This document shows, in pieces, positions 25,679 to 34,053 of a stretch of DNA of 64,000 nucleotides. Source of the DNA: Bifidobacterium sp. ESL0800 (GTDB lineage: Bacteria; Actinomycetota; Actinomycetes; Actinomycetales; Bifidobacteriaceae); assembly GCF_029395355.1 (NCBI RefSeq), contig NZ_CP113913.1:1240001-1304000 (forward strand), given 5' to 3'. The notes below the pieces were generated by a model, which was not told the origin of the DNA, did no database searches, and was given only the letters and a program-made list of their open reading frames with translations. The first letter of the stretch is position 1, and each line of letters opens with the position of its first letter. The translations under genes and the position numbers were made by a program.

Positions 25679-27503
25679 CGTCGTCATCCCCCTTGCCCTG
25701 GTTCTTCGTCTGGGATTCATAGATCGACCGGTACTCGCCGCAGGTCTTCAACAACTGCTCATGCGTGCCGTGGTCGAGGATGCGCCCCTCGTCCAGCACG
25801 ACGATCTCGTCGGATTCCTGCACACTGGCGAGGCGCTGGGCGATGATGATCTTGGTGGTGTCGGGAATCTCGGTGGCGAAGGCGTTGCGGATCAGCTTGT
25901 CGGTCTTGGTGTCCACGGCGCTGGTCGAGTCGTCCAGAATCAGGATCTTCGGCTTCTTCAACAGGGCTCGGGCGATGCACAGGCGCTGTCGCTGGCCGCC
26001 GGAGACGTTGGAGCCGCCCTCCTCGATATAGGTGTCGTAGCCCTTCGGGAATTCTCGGATGAACCCGTCGGCCTGTGCGAGCTTGCAGACGCGCACCACG
26101 TCCTCGTCGCTGGCATCGGGGTTGCCCCAGCGGATGTTCTCGGCGATGGAGCCGGTAAAGAGCACGTTCTTCTGCAGCACCATGGCCACCGCGTCGCGCA
26201 GGGCGACGAGGTCGTAGTCGCGCACGTCGTGGCCGCCCACGGAAAGCGAGCCGGAGCTGACGTCGTAAAGCCGCGGAATGAGCTGCACCAGGCTGGACTT
26301 GGACGAGCCCGTGCCGCCTACGATGCCGATGGTCTTGCCGGAAGCGATGTCGAGATTGATATCGTCGAGCACCGGTTTCTCGGAGCCTTCGGAGTAGCGG
26401 AAGGTTACGTCCTTGAACGAGACGGAACCGTCCGGCACTTCGGTGATCGGATGGCTATTGTCACGCACGGTGCTCACTTCGTTCAAGACCTGGCAGATAC
26501 GCTCGGCGTCGGCGCGGGAGATGACGACCATGACGATGATCATGGAGACCATATTGAGCGCCATCAGGATCTGCATGGCGTAGGTGACCAGCGCGGTGAG
26601 GTCGCCGGTCGTGAGGCCCAACGCCGGGTTGTTGTGCGAACCGACGATCTGCTTGGTGCCCATCCACGAGATGATGAGCATGGCGCCGTAGATGCAGGTG
26701 TTCAGAATCGGCCAGTTGAAGGCGATGACGTGCTCGGCGCGGCAGAAGTAGTCGTAGATGCGCTTAGAGACGGCGCCGAACTTGTGGCTTTCGTGCTCCT
26801 CGCGGTTGTAGGACTTCACCACGCGGATGCCCTGCAGATTCTCGTCGACGATGTTGTTCAGGTGGTCGTAGGTGTGGAACACCTTCTCGAAAATCGGGTG
26901 GACGGAGAGCGAGAGCGCCGTGAGGCCCACGCCCAGGATCGGGATGATGATCAGGAAGACCATCGAGATCGAGTGGCTGATCCTGAAGGAGAAGATCCAG
27001 GCGACGATAACCATCATCGGCGCGCGCACGGCCACGCGGATAATCATCTGGAAGGCGAACTGGACGTTGGTGACGTCGGTGGTGAGCCTGGTGATGATCG
27101 AGCCGGTCGAGAAGCGGTCGATGTTGGTGAAGCTGAAGGACTGCACCTTCTCAAACAAATCGTGGCGCAGGTTCTTGGCGAAACCGGAGGAGGCGATGGC
27201 GGCGTAACGCCCGGACATGAACCCGGCGAACAGCGAGACGATCGCGCAGCCCAGAAGGATGATGCCGAACTTCCAGATCGCCGGCATCGACCCGCCGGAG
27301 ACGCCTTGGTCGATCAGCTGCGCCATGACGGTGGGGATGAGGATCTCGAGGATGCTCTCGACCATCACGAAAGCCGGTGTCAGCCATGTTTCGCGCTTGT
27401 ATTCTCGCAGGCTGTGCAGCAACGTGCGAATCAGATGCTTGGGATGCTCCCGGTCCGTTGCCGTCACCTGCATATTTTGGGGAGCATCAAGTGCCTTGCT
27501 CAT
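25671..27503 (-). CDS. ABC exporter half-transporter, degenerate ATP site
   Basis: 610 residues; partner of the downstream half-transporter. Six membrane helices followed by a nucleotide-binding domain with Walker A GGTGSSKSS, signature VSGGQRQRLCIARA and Walker B ILILDDSTSAVDT. The catalytic Glu after Walker B is Asp and the H-loop His is Gln (IIAQRLA), the pattern of an asymmetric heterodimeric exporter in which one ATP site is slow. Start ATG 27503 with AGAGGG upstream. First gene of the two-gene operon. Confidence 0.93.
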   Translation of the reverse strand: MSKALDAPQNMQVTATDREHPKHLIRTLLHSLREYKRETWLTPAFVMVESILEILIPTVMAQLIDQGVSGGSMPAIWKFGIILLGCAIVSLFAGFMSGRYAAIASSGFAKNLRHDLFEKVQSFSFTNIDRFSTGSIITRLTTDVTNVQFAFQMIIRVAVRAPMMVIVAWIFSFRISHSISMVFLIIIPILGVGLTALSLSVHPIFEKVFHTYDHLNNIVDENLQGIRVVKSYNREEHESHKFGAVSKRIYDYFCRAEHVIAFNWPILNTCIYGAMLIISWMGTKQIVGSHNNPALGLTTGDLTALVTYAMQILMALNMVSMIIVMVVISRADAERICQVLNEVSTVRDNSHPITEVPDGSVSFKDVTFRYSEGSEKPVLDDINLDIASGKTIGIVGGTGSSKSSLVQLIPRLYDVSSGSLSVGGHDVRDYDLVALRDAVAMVLQKNVLFTGSIAENIRWGNPDASDEDVVRVCKLAQADGFIREFPKGYDTYIEEGGSNVSGGQRQRLCIARALLKKPKILILDDSTSAVDTKTDKLIRNAFATEIPDTTKIIIAQRLASVQESDEIVVLDEGRILDHGTHEQLLKTCGEYRSIYESQTKNQGKGDDDDE

Positions 27504-27929
27504 CCAACCCTCTTTTCACATACCTAACTCGTATTGGCGCAACCGTCGCTTCTCCCCCATGACTCTCGTCCCGCTTCGCACCAGAACACGCCTAAATCCG
27601 TAGCACGCATCCGGTCGAAAACGAGGGACTACCGAAGCCGACAGACTATATAACGCTATTACGAACCGGCTACAATACAACCTGCCGCAACCCGCGCGGA
27701 ACAAGCCGAAATTCGCCATTCTTCGACGTTCTATCCGTTTGCCGTTTTTAAGCTTGCAGAATATTCACGAAACACTGAAATACCTGCTTTTATTGATTTT
27801 TCAATTAAACGGGACGAGCGATTTCGGACGATTACCGTATTTATTGTTTTTTATACATAATTACTCTGATATAATACTTACCGACCGGACGGTAACCATG
27901 TTGTTGCCGCGGAATCAAGGAGGACATGC
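27504..27929. other. Divergent intergenic region, 426 bp
   Basis: Lies between the ABC operon (minus) and the first MFS gene (plus). No credible gene. The right half is distinctly AT-rich and carries the MFS promoter and operator at 27870-27895; the left half should hold the ABC promoter, for which I see no strong elements. Confidence 0.55.
27870..27895 (+). promoter_or_regulatory. Promoter with overlapping TetR-type operator for the MFS gene
   Basis: TATAAT at 27870-27875 is a perfect -10. Directly after it lies TTACCGACCGGACGGTAA (27878-27895), an 18-bp palindrome broken only at one symmetric pair. A repressor bound here would cover the transcription start. The likely ligand is the TetR encoded downstream at 29370. 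The -35 region (TTTTTT/TTGTTT) is poor. Confidence 0.72.
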
Positions 27930-29198
27930 ATGGATGCAGAAATATATGTGACGCCACCGAATCTCGCGCCCGATACCCAAAAACCGCTGGAGCACAAATT
28001 CCGCTTCGCCCTTGGTTTCCTGGTCGTCTCGCTGATGTGGGGCATTCCTTTCAGCATGGGCTCAGGCGTGTTGCTGCCGCAGGTCTTCTCGGGCATCAAA
28101 GGCATTTCCGCAGAAGGCGCACTCGGCACCATGAACGCCGTCAGCTCAATTTTCGCACTTGTCTCAAACATCGTTTTCGGGACTTTCTCCGACGTCTCCA
28201 AATTCAAAATCGGCAAGCGCACCCCCTGGATCGTCGCCGGCGGTGTCATCGGTGCCGCGGGTTACTTCCTGACCGCACACTCCACTTCGCTGCTGTGGAT
28301 GGTCATCGGCTGGTGCATCGTACAGGTCGGCATCAACTGCCTCATCGCCCCGGCCGTCGCCGTACTCTCCGACCGTATTCCCGAGGACGTGCGCGGCACC
28401 TTCTCGGCGCTCTACGGTGCCGGTCAGATCGCCGGCATCCAGCTGGGCAACTTCGTCGGCAGCTTCTTTTTGACCAAGCTCAACACCGGTCTGACCATCG
28501 GCACCTGCATCTTCCTGTTCTCCGGTCTGCTCACCGTCATCATCTGGCCACGCGAGAAGTCCGCGGAGAACAACACCAAGGCGACAACCGCTCTCGACAT
28601 CCTCAAGTCGTTCATTCCGCCGACCAAGAACTGCCGCGACTTCTATCTCGCCCTCTTCGGCCGCCTCACCTTCATCATCGGCACGTTCATGATCTCGGGC
28701 TACCAGCTGCTCATCCTTGAGCGCTACATCCATCTGAGCATCAAGGATGCCGGCACCGCCATGCAGGTCATGTCAATCATCACGCTGGTCGCCACCATCC
28801 TCGCCTCGATGGTCTCCGGCCCGCTTTCCGACTATCTGCATCGCCGCAAGTTCATCGTCGCCATCGCCTGCGTCATCATCGCCTTGGGCATGCTCGTGGC
28901 CTGGATCATCCCCACCACCACGGGTATCTACATTTACGCGACGCTCGCCGGTCTCGGCAACGGCTGCTACATGTCCGTCGATCAGGCGCTGAACGTCGAT
29001 GTGTTGCCCAATCCGCAGGAAGCCGGCAAGGATCTCGGCATCCTGAACCTCGCCAACACCATCGGCCAGGCCCTCGCCCCCGCCTTCACCACCCTGTTCA
29101 TCGGACTTACCGGCGGCTACAGGGCGGTCTTCCCCGTCGCCATCGTCTTCCTGCTCGTCGGCACCATTTTCATCATGATGATCCGCCGGGTCAAGTAA
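27930..29198 (+). CDS. MFS transporter, probable glycoside/sugar uptake
   Basis: 422 residues with about 12 membrane helices. The loop FGTFSDVSKFKIGKRTPWIVAG is the MFS signature between helices 2 and 3, in a form shared with sugar:cation symporters. SVDQALNVDVLPNPQEAGKD and DLGILNLANTIGQALAP also occur, nearly unchanged, in the second MFS at 34054-35391, so the two are paralogues. ATG 27930 follows AAGGAGGA. It is followed, after a hairpin, by a TetR gene on the same strand; together they form one of two MFS/TetR sets in this region. Substrate is inferred from the neighbouring glycosidases, not shown. Confidence 0.85.
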   Translation: MDAEIYVTPPNLAPDTQKPLEHKFRFALGFLVVSLMWGIPFSMGSGVLLPQVFSGIKGISAEGALGTMNAVSSIFALVSNIVFGTFSDVSKFKIGKRTPWIVAGGVIGAAGYFLTAHSTSLLWMVIGWCIVQVGINCLIAPAVAVLSDRIPEDVRGTFSALYGAGQIAGIQLGNFVGSFFLTKLNTGLTIGTCIFLFSGLLTVIIWPREKSAENNTKATTALDILKSFIPPTKNCRDFYLALFGRLTFIIGTFMISGYQLLILERYIHLSIKDAGTAMQVMSIITLVATILASMVSGPLSDYLHRRKFIVAIACVIIALGMLVAWIIPTTTGIYIYATLAGLGNGCYMSVDQALNVDVLPNPQEAGKDLGILNLANTIGQALAPAFTTLFIGLTGGYRAVFPVAIVFLLVGTIFIMMIRRVK

Positions 29199-29214
29199 GA
29201 CTTCCGACATGCCC

Positions 29215-29253
29215 GCGATGCCGTGTCCGATGTTTTATAGGGCACGGCATCGC
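29215..29253. terminator. Hairpin after the first MFS gene
   Basis: GCGATGCCGTG (29215-29225) pairs perfectly with CACGGCATCGC (29243-29253). No clear T-run follows, so it may be a weak terminator or a 3' end stabilising structure before the TetR gene. Confidence 0.5.
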
Positions 29254-29369
29254 TGTATAGCAGAAGCAACTATCATTGAAGAGCAAAGAATATACGACAG
29301 CGAGCCGCATTCGGTCTAGCTCGTAAGGAATAATAAAAGATTGTCGTATATAAAAGAGGCCTTTGAATC

Positions 29370-29972
29370 ATGCTGCATCTCACCCACGCCAAAAAACGTG
29401 ACAACGGCACCGATAGCCGCACCGCGATCCTCAACGCCGCCGTCGTCTCGTTCGGTCAACGCGGGTATTACGGGACTTCGCTGCAGAAAATCGCCAATAC
29501 CGTGGGCATGACCAAGGCCGGGGTGCTCCATCACGTCGGCAGCAAAGAGGGGCTGCTCAATATCGTCCTCGACGAGATATACGACCCAGGCACCGAAGCC
29601 ATCATGGATCATTTCAGGATGACCGACAGGCCGAATGTGGCACGCATGTGGCGCGAGGTCGTGGCCATCAACGCCAAACGGCCCGAGCAGGTCCACATGT
29701 TCTCCACGCTGGACGCGGAAGCCATCGATGCGAAGCATCCGGCACACGAATACTTCAGAAAACGCGATCAGAACCTGCTTGAGGAAATGCTGCGGATTCC
29801 TTGGTACGTACCCGTTGGCACGAATATCGAGCACTTGCTGCAGGCCGGTTTCAGCATGATGGACGGCATCCAGCTGCGGTGGCTGCGCGCCCCGGAACGT
29901 GACCTGAACGAGATGTGGGCCGAGTGCGAGGCCGAACTGATGCCGATGCCGATGTGGGAGGGGTATCGGTAA
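29370..29972 (+). CDS. TetR family regulator of the first MFS set
   Basis: 200 residues. DNA-binding domain at about 10-60 (RTAILNAAVVSFGQRGYYGT, then LQKIANTVGMTKAGVLHHVGSK). The C-terminal part contains MMDGIQLRWLRAPERDLNEMW and ends PMPMWEGYR; the second TetR of the region (37958-38593) has FLDGIQLRWLRKPPIDMLTEW and ends PSPIWDGYRSL, so the two share an unusual effector domain. It is encoded just after the MFS gene and probably binds TTACCGACCGGACGGTAA at that promoter. The effector is presumably the imported glycoside or a breakdown product. Confidence 0.87.
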   Translation: MLHLTHAKKRDNGTDSRTAILNAAVVSFGQRGYYGTSLQKIANTVGMTKAGVLHHVGSKEGLLNIVLDEIYDPGTEAIMDHFRMTDRPNVARMWREVVAINAKRPEQVHMFSTLDAEAIDAKHPAHEYFRKRDQNLLEEMLRIPWYVPVGTNIEHLLQAGFSMMDGIQLRWLRAPERDLNEMWAECEAELMPMPMWEGYR

Positions 29973-29984
29973 GTAAAGCGAGGT

Positions 29985-31259
29985 TTACCTCTGAAACACC
30001 TCGGGATGAACCGGGTCGCCGGGAATGTCGGCTCGGGTATCTTCAAGCCCAAGTGCATCCTGCCATTCATCCATGGCCAAGCCGAACGGCCGGGCCTCCA
30101 TGCCGCGAGCCTGCAAATCGGCTTTCGCTTCTTCGACATCCACAACGGAAAGCCCTTCAACGAACGACTTCCAGCGCGCAAAATTCACATCGTCGTAAAA
30201 AATGCGGCCCACAGTCTGCGTCAGCAGTTCCGCACGCTCGATGGGCAGCGAATCCCAATGCCGCAGCTCGATGACCTTTTTCAGGCGGACATCGTTGAAA
30301 TGCGTGGATAGGATGTGGCCGACCTCGTAGGCATTGAGCTCACGGTCGGGGTAGATATCGGCGGCGTTGCGCCTGAAGGCGACGAATTCCTGCTCGTCCT
30401 CGCTCAAGCCCGCAGCCTCCGGCGTGTGCGTGAGGTCGGCGAACATCAGCGGGGTGGCCAAAACGTCGCGGGCGTAATCCTCCCAGCCGAAACGCGGGTC
30501 GAAAAGCCCGGGCGTGATGCCGGTGCGCTGCGGGTCGGCCTTGTCCCAGATGCGCTGGCGCAGCAGTGGGAAGGGATTCGGGGCGCCTTCGAAATACGGC
30601 GAGTTGCGGAAGAACATGGAGATGATGGGTCCCAACGCGGTGCCGACGCGCATTTTGGCGATGGCGTCCGCCTCGTCGCTGTAGTCGATGCTCACCTGGG
30701 TGGAGGCCGAGCAGCGCATCATACAGGGCCCGTATGAGCCGACATGGCCCAGATACTCGTTCATCGCCGCGTACCGGCGTTTGGGATTGATGGTGATGTC
30801 GGCAAAGCTGGTAACCGGCTGGTAGCCGTAATTGATCAGCCGAAAGCCGAGGTCGTCGAGGATGGGATTGATTTCGCGGCGGAATCTTGCGTAGACATCG
30901 AGCAGTTCCTGCGGGGTATGTAATACACCAATTGAGGTCTCGAACTGACCGCCCGGCTCCAGCGACAGGCTGATACCCGGCCGCGCAAGGCCGAGCAGAT
31001 GGCCGTCTTCGACGAATTCCTTGTCAGGGTCATAGTAAGGACGAAGGCGTTCCAGAAGTGTTTCGATGCCGTCGGTTTCGGCGTAACCGACCGCCCGGTC
31101 GCTGCCAGCACGCACGGGAAGATGCTCGATCTCGACACCGTAGCCGTCGTCGCGCTCCGGCTTGGCACCGGAAGCGAAGAAACGCAGCAGACTGGCCACA
31201 TGCTTGCTGTTGACTTTGGCGCCAAGATGGGCGTAGCTCACCCGTGGAGTAGTGTTCAT
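29985..31259 (-). CDS. Glutamate-cysteine ligase-like protein (GCS2 family)
   Basis: 424 residues of the GCS2 glutamate-cysteine ligase family, which forms gamma-glutamylcysteine from Glu and Cys with ATP. Visible family segments are SLSLEPGGQFETS, INYGYQP, MMRCSASTQVSIDYS and SMFFRNSPYFEG, the arrangement seen in plant- and EgtA-like enzymes. No glutathione synthetase gene is in the window. The ATG at 31259 has only a weak AAAGG upstream. It is encoded convergent to the TetR gene, with just 12 bp between them, and sits between carbohydrate genes with no obvious tie to them. Confidence 0.83.
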   Translation of the reverse strand: MNTTPRVSYAHLGAKVNSKHVASLLRFFASGAKPERDDGYGVEIEHLPVRAGSDRAVGYAETDGIETLLERLRPYYDPDKEFVEDGHLLGLARPGISLSLEPGGQFETSIGVLHTPQELLDVYARFRREINPILDDLGFRLINYGYQPVTSFADITINPKRRYAAMNEYLGHVGSYGPCMMRCSASTQVSIDYSDEADAIAKMRVGTALGPIISMFFRNSPYFEGAPNPFPLLRQRIWDKADPQRTGITPGLFDPRFGWEDYARDVLATPLMFADLTHTPEAAGLSEDEQEFVAFRRNAADIYPDRELNAYEVGHILSTHFNDVRLKKVIELRHWDSLPIERAELLTQTVGRIFYDDVNFARWKSFVEGLSVVDVEEAKADLQARGMEARPFGLAMDEWQDALGLEDTRADIPGDPVHPEVFQR

Positions 31260-31460
31260 ACCTTTTATCGTATGCGCTCGCGGCGAGTTTATCGAGCGAT
31301 TACGCGGGTTGCGCAGTGATTTTGCGCGACGAAGGACATATATGCGGTTTGGAAACCACAGAATATCGTTGGGCGACATCATCGATACCAAACGCCTGCT
31401 CTCACCAGGTGAAACCCAATCCTACGCACCGTTTCCGGCCCATATCCCCGATACAACAGC

Positions 31461-31505
31461 AATGTGCGCGAACCCGTCAGCCATCGCAACGGATTCGCGC
31501 ACATT
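31461..31505. terminator. Terminator after the GH3 gene
   Basis: AATGTGCGCGAACCCGT pairs with ACGGATTCGCGCACATT with one mismatch in 17 bp and an 11-nt loop. Read on the minus strand it follows the GH3 stop at 31526 and is followed by TTGCTGTTGT. Confidence 0.75.
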
Positions 31506-31525
31506 TCAGAAACCGACCAGCGCGA

Positions 31526-33871
31526 TCACTCGACCGTGAACGTCGTGCGCTTCAGGTCGCGGCGACGGGAGGAATGGCCGACCAGCAGCTCGAACTCGCC
31601 GGGCTCGACGATGCGGTTGGCGTCCGCGTCGACGATGGAGCACGCGGAGACGGGGATGTCGAGCGTTACGGTCTTGCTCTCCCCCGGCTTCAGCTCGACC
31701 CTGCCAAACGTCTTCAGCTCGCGGTCCGTCCAGCTCACCGACGTGACCAGGTCGCCGACATAGGCCTGCACCACTTCGGTGCCCGCGTTGCTGCCGGTGT
31801 TGGTCACCTCGATCGAGACATGCAGGGTCTCGTCGGCGCCGAACGGCGTTTCCCCGCCCTCGATCTGCGGCTCGCCGTAGGAGAAGGTGGTGTAGCTCAG
31901 GCCCTCGCCGAACGCGAACGCCGGATCCTGCGTCAGATCGGCGTAACGCCACGCGTGCTGGCCGCGAATCTGGTTGTAATAGACGGGAAGCTGGCCGGCG
32001 TGACGCGGGAAAGTGATCGGCAGACGGCCGCTCGGGGCGGTGACGCCCATCAGAATCTCGGCGATGGCGCGGCCGCCCTCCATACCCGGGCTCGGCGCCC
32101 AGAGCAACGCATCGGCGTTCAGGGCGCTTTGCGGCAGCACTTGCGGCTTCGAGCTCAGCAGCACGACGACGAACGGCTTATCGTCGGCCTTGGCGACTTC
32201 GGCGAGCGCATCCAACAGCGCGACCTGACCGCCCTGAAGCTCCAGGGTCGCCGAGGACCGGCCCTCGCCGATCAGCGGGATGGTGTCACCGACCACGGCG
32301 ATAACGGCATCCGACTGGCGGGCGTTCTCCACGGCCTCATCAAGCAAACGCTGGTCAAGCGGCGCCGGGAACGCCACCTTCGGACGCGGCTGCCCATCGG
32401 GGAACACCGGACCGTTCGGATCATCCTTGAGCACCACCACGTTGGCACCTTTGGTGTACGTGACTTCAAAATCATCATCCTTGCCGAGCGCCTTAAGACC
32501 GTCGACCACCGTCGTGATCATCTCGCGCGGCTGCCCCTCCGGCATCCAGGAGACCTGGCCGGAATTGCCGGCCCAGTCGCCCAGTTGCGTCTGGGCATCG
32601 TCGGCGAGCGGGCCTGCGACGGCGAGGCGATGAATGGACTTCGCATCAAGCGGCAGCACAGGCTTGTCCGCCTGCGAGTCGTCGGCGCCATCGGCGCCAT
32701 CCGCGTTCCAGGCTCGCGAACCGTTGCGCAGCAGCACCACCGACTCACGCGTGAGCTCGAGATTGGTCCGGCGGTGTGCCTCGTTGCCGATGACCGCGTC
32801 GATACGCTTCTGGTCGGGCAGCCGCGGGTCCTCGAACAGCCCCAAGCGGAACTTCACGGCGAGAATCCTCGAAACGGCCTCGTCGATATCGCTTTCCTTG
32901 AGCAGGCCGGACTTGACGGCCTCGATCGCGCCTTCGTAGAACTGCGGCGTGGTCATCACCAGATCGTTGCCCGCCTTGACCGCATCGGCCGCGGCGTGCA
33001 CGAAATCAGGCTTGACCTTCTGTTCCCAGACCGAACGGCCGACGTTGTCCCAATCGGTGACCAGCATGCCCTTGTAGCCCCAGTCGCCACGAAGCTTGTC
33101 GCTCAAGAGCCAGTGGTTGAAGGTCACCGGCACGCCCTCGATGGACTCGTAGCCGAGCATGAACGTGCCGACGCCCTCACGTGCCACGCGTTCGAAGGGC
33201 GGCAGGAACCACGAGGCGAGCTTGCGGTGCGAAAGGTCGGCCTCGCTGGCGTCACGTCCGCCTTGCGTTTCGGAATAGCCCGCGAAATGCTTGGCGCAGG
33301 CCAGGATCGCGTCTTTTGCCAGCGGCTCGCCCGCCTTGGCGCCGCCCTGATAGCCGCGCACCATGGCACTGGCGAACTCGCCGATCAGCGTCGGATCCTC
33401 GCCGAAGGTCTCGCCCACGCGGCCCCAACGGGTGTCACGCGAGATGCAGAGCACCGGCGAGAAGGTCCAGTGCACGCCGGTCGCCGAGACCTCCTCGGCG
33501 GTGGCCCGCGCCATCTTCTCGACCTTCGCCGGATCCCAGGAAGAGGCCATGCCGAGCTCTTCGGGATAGATCGTCGCACCCTCCCAGAACGAATAGCCGT
33601 GGATGCAATCGTCGCCGATGACCAGCGGGATGCCGAGCCTGGTCTTCTTGCGCACCATATCGACGGCCTTGGGCAGATCGGACGGCCGGGTGTGCAGGAT
33701 CGAGCCGACATGGCGTTCGACGATCAGGTGCTTCAGGTCGCCGCCCCTGGCGTCGAGCTGCATCATCTGCCCGACCTTCTCCTCCAGCGTCATACGCCCC
33801 AACAGGTCAGCGATACGTTCGCCGTCGCTTAGGTTCGGGTTTTGGTACGGTAACCTTTTATCTTCCGTCAT
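31526..33871 (-). CDS. GH3 beta-glucosidase
   Basis: 781 residues of glycoside hydrolase family 3. N-terminal barrel with GIPLVIGDDCIHGY, the KHFAGYSETQGGRD loop and the nucleophile Asp in KGMLVTDWDNVGR at about 270; then the alpha/beta sandwich with VIAVVGDTIPLIGEGRS, and a C-terminal fibronectin-III-like domain. No signal peptide, so it acts in the cytoplasm on imported glucosides (or xylosides or related beta-linked sugars; GH3 specificity cannot be read from motifs). ATG 33871 with GGAG. It is preceded on the same strand by the second MFS gene but separated from it by a strong hairpin. Confidence 0.92.
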   Translation of the reverse strand: MTEDKRLPYQNPNLSDGERIADLLGRMTLEEKVGQMMQLDARGGDLKHLIVERHVGSILHTRPSDLPKAVDMVRKKTRLGIPLVIGDDCIHGYSFWEGATIYPEELGMASSWDPAKVEKMARATAEEVSATGVHWTFSPVLCISRDTRWGRVGETFGEDPTLIGEFASAMVRGYQGGAKAGEPLAKDAILACAKHFAGYSETQGGRDASEADLSHRKLASWFLPPFERVAREGVGTFMLGYESIEGVPVTFNHWLLSDKLRGDWGYKGMLVTDWDNVGRSVWEQKVKPDFVHAAADAVKAGNDLVMTTPQFYEGAIEAVKSGLLKESDIDEAVSRILAVKFRLGLFEDPRLPDQKRIDAVIGNEAHRRTNLELTRESVVLLRNGSRAWNADGADGADDSQADKPVLPLDAKSIHRLAVAGPLADDAQTQLGDWAGNSGQVSWMPEGQPREMITTVVDGLKALGKDDDFEVTYTKGANVVVLKDDPNGPVFPDGQPRPKVAFPAPLDQRLLDEAVENARQSDAVIAVVGDTIPLIGEGRSSATLELQGGQVALLDALAEVAKADDKPFVVVLLSSKPQVLPQSALNADALLWAPSPGMEGGRAIAEILMGVTAPSGRLPITFPRHAGQLPVYYNQIRGQHAWRYADLTQDPAFAFGEGLSYTTFSYGEPQIEGGETPFGADETLHVSIEVTNTGSNAGTEVVQAYVGDLVTSVSWTDRELKTFGRVELKPGESKTVTLDIPVSACSIVDADANRIVEPGEFELLVGHSSRRRDLKRTTFTVE

Positions 33872-34053
33872 AAATCTCCATAAAACGATGTGATCAACAG
33901 ATACGTCTACGTAATTCCAACTTACTCATAGCGCTTGATGGCAATAAACCAAAAATCTTTCTTGTCAAACCTTGCCAAACAGACAATTATCTGGTTCATT
34001 CGCAGAATTCTTGTTTTCTACGAATGAACCAGATAATGTAACTCTGTAGCGGT
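33872..34053 (-). promoter_or_regulatory. GH3 promoter region with upstream hairpin
   Basis: On the minus strand TTGACA (complement of 33963-33968) is a perfect -35 with a poor -10 (TATTGC) about 17 bases on. Just upstream, ATTATCTGGTTCATTCG (33986-34002) pairs perfectly with CGAATGAACCAGATAAT (34021-34037). The latter is better read as the terminator of the MFS gene ending at 34054, isolating the GH3 transcript. Confidence 0.6.
33986..34037. terminator. Perfect 17-bp hairpin after the second MFS gene
   Basis: 17-bp perfect arms around an 18-nt loop, 17 bp beyond the MFS stop on the minus strand. It contains few G/C pairs for a terminator and no long T-run, so a regulatory role such as an operator for the MFS/GH genes is also possible. 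Confidence 0.6.

Noticed and set aside
23567..27527. Two frames of over 600 residues antisense to the ABC half-transporters
   Set aside because: Mirror frames; the minus-strand proteins have all ABC motifs and good starts.
31316..33832. 838-residue plus-strand frame opposite the GH3 gene
   Set aside because: Arg/His/Gly-rich shadow, contradicts a complete GH3 enzyme.
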